Assembly (NCBI RefSeq): GCF_000090795.2
Contig: NW_003546281.1
Location: forward strand, 364,142 to 428,141
DNA length: 64,000 nt
Reading direction: 5' to 3'
From: Amphimedon queenslandica
Taxonomy: Eukaryota > Porifera > Demospongiae > Haplosclerida > Niphatidae
Part shown: positions 60,501 through 64,000 of the stretch, in pieces
Numbering within the stretch: position 1 is the stretch's first letter
How the letters are laid out: each line of letters opens with the position of its first letter
The notes under the pieces: generated by a model
The model's input: only the letters and a program-made list of their open reading frames with translations
What the model was told of the DNA's origin: nothing
Databases searched by the model: none
Position numbers and translations under genes: made by a program

Positions 60501-61534
60501 TTTTCAGGCTGAGTCACTTTAATAACTTTCTCCTTCTTCTCATCTTCAATTACACTAATCTCTGGTATGTAAGCTAGAAACTCTTCAACTGTACTGAAGC
60601 CATACTCAATCAGTGGGAGCTCCCTCGACGTTATTTTCTAAATAAATGAACACAGTAAGTAATAATAGATTATTTAAACTAAACAGGCAAAGACACACAA
60701 CACAACACAGTCCATATCACTAACACAAATTTATGTACACGTAGATTGTGTACATTGCATCATAGCTAAAAAATTCCTCATATAATTTCAATCATTATTA
60801 ATAATAAAATTAAAGGTACATTATACACCATCACATTAACGAACTTCAAAAAACTTTGGAAACTGGTGAACAGGAACAGGTGGAGATCCTTCTAATATTC
60901 TACACACTAGCAGTGACAATGTTTCAGGAATGGATGTAGGCTTCTTCATTAATGCAGTTGCTGCAGAAACACCTGTAATAAAAAAATAAACACTGAATTG
61001 TAAATGTTAATTGTACATCTGTATGTGCAAAAAAAGAGTCACAACTAATTCTTTATACATCATTTTGATTATTTTAAAGTGTAACAACATACTCTACATG
61101 CCCAATTTACATACATGTACTACAATGTATACAGTTAAGTACATGTAAATGTAATCCAACAATGTAAACACCTTTACTTTGAGAAAACAAAATAGTCTTA
61201 AAAACAAAAATAGTTCACAGAACCATTACATAAATCTCCATTTTAAATGCTACATGTGCAAGTACAAAACCTACCAGCAGTGTCTTGTTTTTTAGCAAAT
61301 ACAAGATACTCTCCATCTTTTGTTGGTTTCTCTAAGTCAGCAATATCTGTCATCTCAAACAACATCTCCACAATGCTAGCATACCCTAAAGACTGCCATG
61401 GTAGGTCCTCATTAAAGTAATTCTAAAAAAGCAACATACATGTATTACGAGCACTGTAATCCAAGAACAAGTAATACCTTGTATTTAGTTGGAATATCAG
61501 AAGCTTTAACACCACTCTTTGAAGACTTCAGGAC
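51563..61534 (-). CDS. LOTUS-LOTUS-Tudor protein (TDRD5/TDRD7-like), 5' end not resolved
   Basis: Exons on the minus strand: 61478-61534, 61275-61422, 60845-60972, 60431-60637, 58894-59124, 54519-54661, 54231-54381, 54032-54184, 53145-53713, 52082-52342, 51563-51737. All phases agree, giving about 740 residues. LOTUS/OST-HTH domain 1: SSKSGVKASDIPTKYK, LPWQSLGYASIVEML. LOTUS domain 2: SLLVCRILEGSPPVPV, FPKFFE, LPLIEYGFSTVEEFL, then a Lys/Glu-rich linker. Extended Tudor domain: PFGVYVTYVKTPSYLCIQ, CCARFNNDGYWYRATI, QIRYVDYGNNDFVPL and LPAQCIECRLANI, with the aromatic cage residues of the Tudor core visible. A Pro/Gln-rich segment and a short C-terminal domain follow. Family role: germ-granule RNP assembly, LOTUS domains bind Vasa-type helicases or RNA, and Tudor reads dimethyl-arginine on Piwi proteins. 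The first coding exon is uncertain; an ATG exon at 61963-61998 is phase-compatible but does not look LOTUS-like. Confidence 0.85.
52560..52890 (+). repeat. Tandem AT-rich interspersed repeat (family A), intronic copy
   Basis: Two units in an intron of the LOTUS-Tudor gene. It begins with the shared head TATAGTGCTCATGCAGCAGA (about 52574-52593), then GCTCAAAAATTGGGCCAAAG and ATACATGTTCTTATGTTGTG. Confidence 0.7.
53753..53963. mobile_element. 211-bp MITE in a LOTUS-Tudor intron
   Basis: The left end TACCCTATATGTGCAAATT and the right end (TACCCTATATGTGGAAATTTT on the other strand) are inverted repeats of about 45 bp with mismatches (shared GGGxTAAATTTTTGC inside). It sits wholly within the 318-bp intron between exons 54032-54184 and 53145-53713, so it forms most of that intron. 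Confidence 0.8.
55523..56677 (+). CDS. Intronless fibrinogen-like type II membrane protein, nested in LOTUS-Tudor intron
   Basis: 384 residues. The N-terminus has a signal-anchor helix (WLIVGITTIVVLLAAILAI), then a stalk of about 110 residues with heptad-like helices and N-glycosylation sites (HNTS, ANMT, PNLT). From about residue 125 there is a Cys-rich FReD-like domain: CREIRIRQPSSKSGVYQIG, YVYCHMG, GGWTRVDRFD, CPPGTQLI, YQYGSPDA, NDYYCEAGNP, LLWDGQGCEG and TTDDLELRLC, ending FSHYEIYVQ. This is the large sponge/cnidarian family of fibrinogen-C-like ectodomains with a conserved DPLWDGxGC and TTDDIExRxC core. An extracellular lectin or adhesion role is inferred. The gene lies antisense inside the 4.2-kb intron 54662-58893. 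An AATAAA at 56673-56678 overlaps the stop codon. Confidence 0.85.
   Translation: MGKPGWLIVGITTIVVLLAAILAIQIADFSTTCSCDSLNDAHHTLRTPVDTSYDNARSINSLESATGDSSQRLDDISEYLTDLHNTSMTTANMTGEILQIAEELSQIPNLTSLYPQWLPKSCREIRIRQPSSKSGVYQIGIPSVGKYTSCSRYVYCHMGPLSGIDGGWTRVDRFDSRYSDCPPGTQLIPHPNVKVCGRPEHSPPGCTSIRFPNYGLAYVDVIGVVYAYQYGSPDADEPPDRGGRNNINDAYIDGISITRNPRHHLSSRTHIFSLMADNSDYHCPCKAGRNGPTLPFIGNDYYCEAGNPDSWTRRVLYPDNLLWDGQGCEGPDIGCCTTPTNAAKRPWFYKRTGPTTDDLELRLCDDQGTDDEGVPFSHYEIYVQ
56678..57627. other. Intronic (LOTUS-Tudor) sequence, nothing recognised
   Basis: AT-rich sequence between the nested gene and its decayed paralogue. Short ORFs only; no repeats recognised. Confidence 0.4.
57628..58100 (+). pseudogene. 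Decayed paralogue of the nested fibrinogen-like membrane protein
   Basis: Begins with an ATG and a cytosolic segment (MEKATELKDLNQPNATTTKD), then a TAG at 57721 right before the membrane helix (IVIFFIAQIALLVFF). With one frame change one can follow KIADLSTKCDSACDACSAEG, then the stalk with TQKLDN-like and VYQQLSQLQSVPSLL segments. These parallel the anchor and stalk of 55523-56677 (IADFSTTCSCDS, AEELSQIPNLTSL). The FReD-like domain is missing. At least one stop and one or two frameshifts make it non-functional. Confidence 0.7.
58145..58615. repeat. Minisatellite-like tract of AGTACATTATGATTAATAGC words
   Basis: Degenerate tandem repeat in which ACAGTACATTAT(G/A)ATTAATAGC recurs roughly every 30-50 bp, with alternating AGCTTACAGT and AGCCAACAGT segments. 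It abuts the decayed paralogue inside the large LOTUS-Tudor intron. Confidence 0.65.
59505..60089. mobile_element. TA-flanked MITE, split by a nested hAT-type element
   Basis: Termini TACCGTAGATAGGGAAATTT (left) and TACCGTAGATTGGGAAATTT (right end read on the other strand) are inverted repeats continuing about 45 bp. It lies in a LOTUS-Tudor intron. The interior is interrupted at 59646-59902 by a second element. Confidence 0.8.
59654..59894. mobile_element. hAT-type MITE with perfect 8-bp target-site duplication
   Basis: Termini CAGGGCCGCCAATAGG and (other strand) CAGGGCTGCCAATAGG. The flanks at 59646-59653 and 59895-59902 are both CTCATGGG, an exact 8-bp duplication diagnostic of hAT transposition. 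241 bp, GC-rich (GGGGCCCAGGGCAAAA on both sides), non-coding. Inserted into the older MITE. Confidence 0.92.
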
Positions 61535-62950
61535 CTACATGTACAAGTACATGTGTACATTAATACATAGAGGTAATACATTAGTTATACATAATTTAAA
61601 TTGCCAAAAAATAAGACAAATATTATGTGCAATAACAGACACAGAAAAATTGTTTCTATAAAATGCGTGAAGTAAGCTTTTGAAATGAAAAGACATGTGC
61701 AGTCACATACATGGAGATATTAATACAATATGTCAGTTATTTTAAATGGTGTAAATACATACTAGTGCATTGGCTAAATCAATCAAAATTTATATGTATC
61801 ACACAGCCAACGATAATACATTTCGATTAGAACAAAATAACATCAACATACATGTAACATGTGATGAAACAAAGCTATCACTGTCATGCATATTATTTAT
61901 TCTATGCAATTTCAATTAAAAAAACAAAAAATATAAACACAAATGCCTTTAAATACACTTACAGGTATGTAACACAACTTTGGAACTACGATATTCATAT
62001 TACAGGAAACTAAAGGTATATCATAACTAAAGAGTTATACGTACATGTTTTGATACCAGTGAATACCAATCCATTCAAATCAGAGCATTATATGTCTAGG
62101 GAGTACTATCAAGTGACATGATAGACGTGAGCATGCTATCTCAATGACAAATTGAACATAGTCAGACGATATTACAACTATTAAATTACAAATCATGATA
62201 CAAGATCAAGCTACAATGTTAACAAATAGATGAAGTAGGTGTATCACTTGTTATTCACAAATTACTATGTACACAGTATAAAAAACATATAAATGTTAGG
62301 GGCATAGGCAGGATTTTTGGAATGAGGGGGCAAACTATGCGGCGCACAAAGCACACCATAAAATTTCATGAAACCACATCCTTTTAGGGTGTGACCCCAC
62401 CTCTTTTTCAATATGCCGGACTTCTTTAATGATCATAGGCAATGTTGAATATCTTTTCAGCTTTACAATGGCATCACAGAAAGACTGGTTTAGCCTTTTC
62501 CTTTCATATGTAAGTTGTAGAACAGCTTTTTCTTCCAAAAGCAGCTTATTATTTTGTTACTTTTAAATTTTAATTCTAAAAAAGGAGGGGCATTTGCCTC
62601 CCCTGGCTACGCCACTGCATCTTTGTACATGTATACACGCATAAAGTGCAGTTCAAACATTTACAAACTTTTAAGTTACAAAAAAAGCCAAAATCAATAG
62701 ATATTAATTTGTAAACAATACTAAGCCCCTTATTGCCATTCCCAAGCCATTTCAAAATTGAAAAAAAGTCATCATGGTACTATAGTCTGGCAAGACATCA
62801 TGGTACATTAACATTGCATGCATTGCATTTGCAATATAATGTTACAGTCTAATGCAAACAAAAACAGGAAGCATGCAGATATGCATTTATAGCATCTATA
62901 AGCAAGCTCGGCACTCTGCAATACAAGACAGTAAAAGTGAACAACTAGTG
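61535..62950. promoter_or_regulatory. Divergent intergenic region between LOTUS-Tudor and Death-domain genes
   Basis: Both neighbours are transcribed outwards from this 1.4-kb stretch, so their promoters and the missing 5' exon(s) of the LOTUS-Tudor gene must lie here. A candidate short coding exon (61963-61998, MNIVVPKLCYIP followed by GTAAGTG) is in phase with 61534. No core promoter elements are recognised. A hAT-like MITE occupies 62297-62620. Confidence 0.35.
62297..62620. mobile_element. hAT-like MITE
   Basis: The right terminus reads CAGTGGCGTAGCCAGGGGAG on the other strand, a terminus widely seen in animal hAT elements. The left terminus AGGGGCATAGGCAGGATTTT is a mismatched counterpart. 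Internal GGGGCAAA/TTTGCCTCCCC segments also pair. A 67-codon minus-strand ORF within it is incidental. No clear 8-bp duplication remains. Confidence 0.55.
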
Positions 62951-64000
62951 ATGGCCAGTCAGTCAACAGGACTCAATGCTGCATCAAGGACCCCTTTAGG
63001 TAAGGAAAACCAGTAATATCATAATCATTATTAACTACAACAGGGCTGGAACATCTTGATATTGTGCTCAATGCATGTAAAGGATGCAGTGCTCATTGGG
63101 AAAGACTAGGACTGAGATTAGGCCTCCACAATGACACAATAGAACAGATAAAAAGAGATCAAAATAAATGCATTGAGCAAATGAGAGAAATGCTGTCAGA
63201 GTGGCTGAAAGGGAATTATGAGGTTTCAAACAACTATCCAAAACCATCACAACATTCACTGTGTATTGCAGTAGCTGGGATTGACAGAAGCCTGGCAGAA
63301 ACTATAAGCGATGATCCATCATTTAGTGACATCAATAATACACAAGGTAACTGAGAGTAGTTTCTTTGTAACAAGTCAGTAACACAACATTAGAGTAGTT
63401 TTTAGTACATTAAAACCTGATACATTAATGCACTACATGTATAATAATAAACAATTGCGTGCTACATCTACATGTATATACATGCATAGCATGCAATTAT
63501 TGTACGTGCAGTATTACATGCACGTTATGCTGCATGAGTGGATGATCAACACAGTTCGTAACAGTTGGTGTTTTCTCTACACTTTGCAAACTTGTATACA
63601 ATGTTTTATAAATACATCGCACAAGTTAAATATATTGTTTTGTAAATAAATCGTGGAAGTTACATATGCAGTTTTACAAATATATCTCCATTTTGGCATG
63701 TTGCAAAGTAGGAAATGTATACGGGCATTTGCTGGCACATACGCTCCATTGATACACACGTACCCTAAAAACAAATGTTTTGCAGGTTTTAATTTTATAA
63801 TACAAGTGAACAAAAATTACAATAGCAGATTAATTATGATATGTGATACTATAGGATCCAATAACAGCAGACCTCCATACACAACACAAGAATTGATGCA
63901 GCTCTGTACTTGCACCCATTGTGACCCAGAGACAATAATCACCACAGGCTGCCCTCAAAGAAGAGAAGACTTCCATCCTCTTGATATCAAACGACTTTCA
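62951..64000 (+). CDS. Death-domain protein, N-terminal part (runs off right edge)
   Basis: Exons 62951-62999, 63044-63346 and 63855 to the edge, joined in phase (G|GG and G|GA). After a short leader (MASQSTGLNAASRTPLG) residues about 18-105 form a Death-fold domain: GCSAHWERLGLRLGLHNDTI, CIEQMREMLSEWLKGNY and HSLCIAVAGIDRSLAETI, matching the six-helix pattern of the Death-domain superfamily as expanded in sponges. Exon 3 is Cys-rich (LMQLCTCTHCDP) and of unknown type, and is open to the window end. Death domains mediate homotypic assembly in apoptosis/NF-kB-type signalling; any enzymatic partner domain would be outside the window. Confidence 0.8.

Noticed and set aside
62335-62538. 67-codon minus-strand ORF starting MEEKAVLQ
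   Set aside because: Sits inside a hAT-like MITE and crosses its terminal sequence; no conservation argument.

Overview
The window looks like a metazoan genome, most probably a demosponge of the Amphimedon queenslandica type (inference). It is AT-rich and crowded with ACATGTA words. Host genes have very small introns (many 45-65 bp), and the gene set (IP3 receptor, LOTUS-Tudor germline protein, Death-domain gene, IRAK/Pelle-like kinase, fibrinogen-like type II membrane protein, GT92 glycosyltransferase) is animal. There are no bacterial operons, rRNA, tRNA or CRISPR arrays that I could recognise. All multi-exon models were spliced by hand from GT/AG sites and phase; none has transcript support. 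Layout: 79-2768 (-) is the 5' end of an inositol 1,4,5-trisphosphate receptor gene, 12 small exons running off the left edge. 4829-20422 (+) is the centrepiece, a two-exon gene for a protein of about 4,501 residues. It has a ComEC-type metallo-beta-lactamase domain at the N-terminus, then long beta-rich repeats, one strong hydrophobic segment, fibronectin-III-like repeats and three jacalin-like lectin domains, the last split by a proline-rich heptad repeat. 13.4 kb of it is one uninterrupted exon, in contrast to the tiny exons around it. 21034-22554 (-) is an intronless GT92-family glycosyltransferase. From about 22.7 to 45.2 kb the sequence is mostly mobile-element debris: a MITE, a 5'-truncated LINE, a TIR-bounded element with an Arg/Glu-rich ORF, a tandem Ty1/copia-like element broken by a pogo-type MITE and a perfect palindrome, duplicated HECT/pogo-transposase fragments, and a DIRS-like gag plus tyrosine recombinase from which the reverse transcriptase is missing. 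45.3-49.3 kb is a 4-kb block bounded by near-identical 112-bp GC-rich inverted repeats. It contains a 15-exon IRAK/Pelle-like kinase gene with an in-frame stop just before its kinase domain. 51563-61534 (-) is a LOTUS-LOTUS-Tudor gene (TDRD5/TDRD7-like, germline RNP/piRNA family). Its 4.2-kb intron hosts an intronless fibrinogen-like membrane protein gene on the opposite strand (55523-56677) and a decayed paralogue of it. 62951 to the right edge (+) starts a Death-domain gene, head-to-head with the LOTUS-Tudor gene. Functionally the window is a set of unrelated host genes. A signalling/innate-recognition flavour recurs (IP3 receptor, Pelle-like kinase, Death domain, jacalin lectins, fibrinogen-like domain), but nothing in the sequence shows they act in one pathway.
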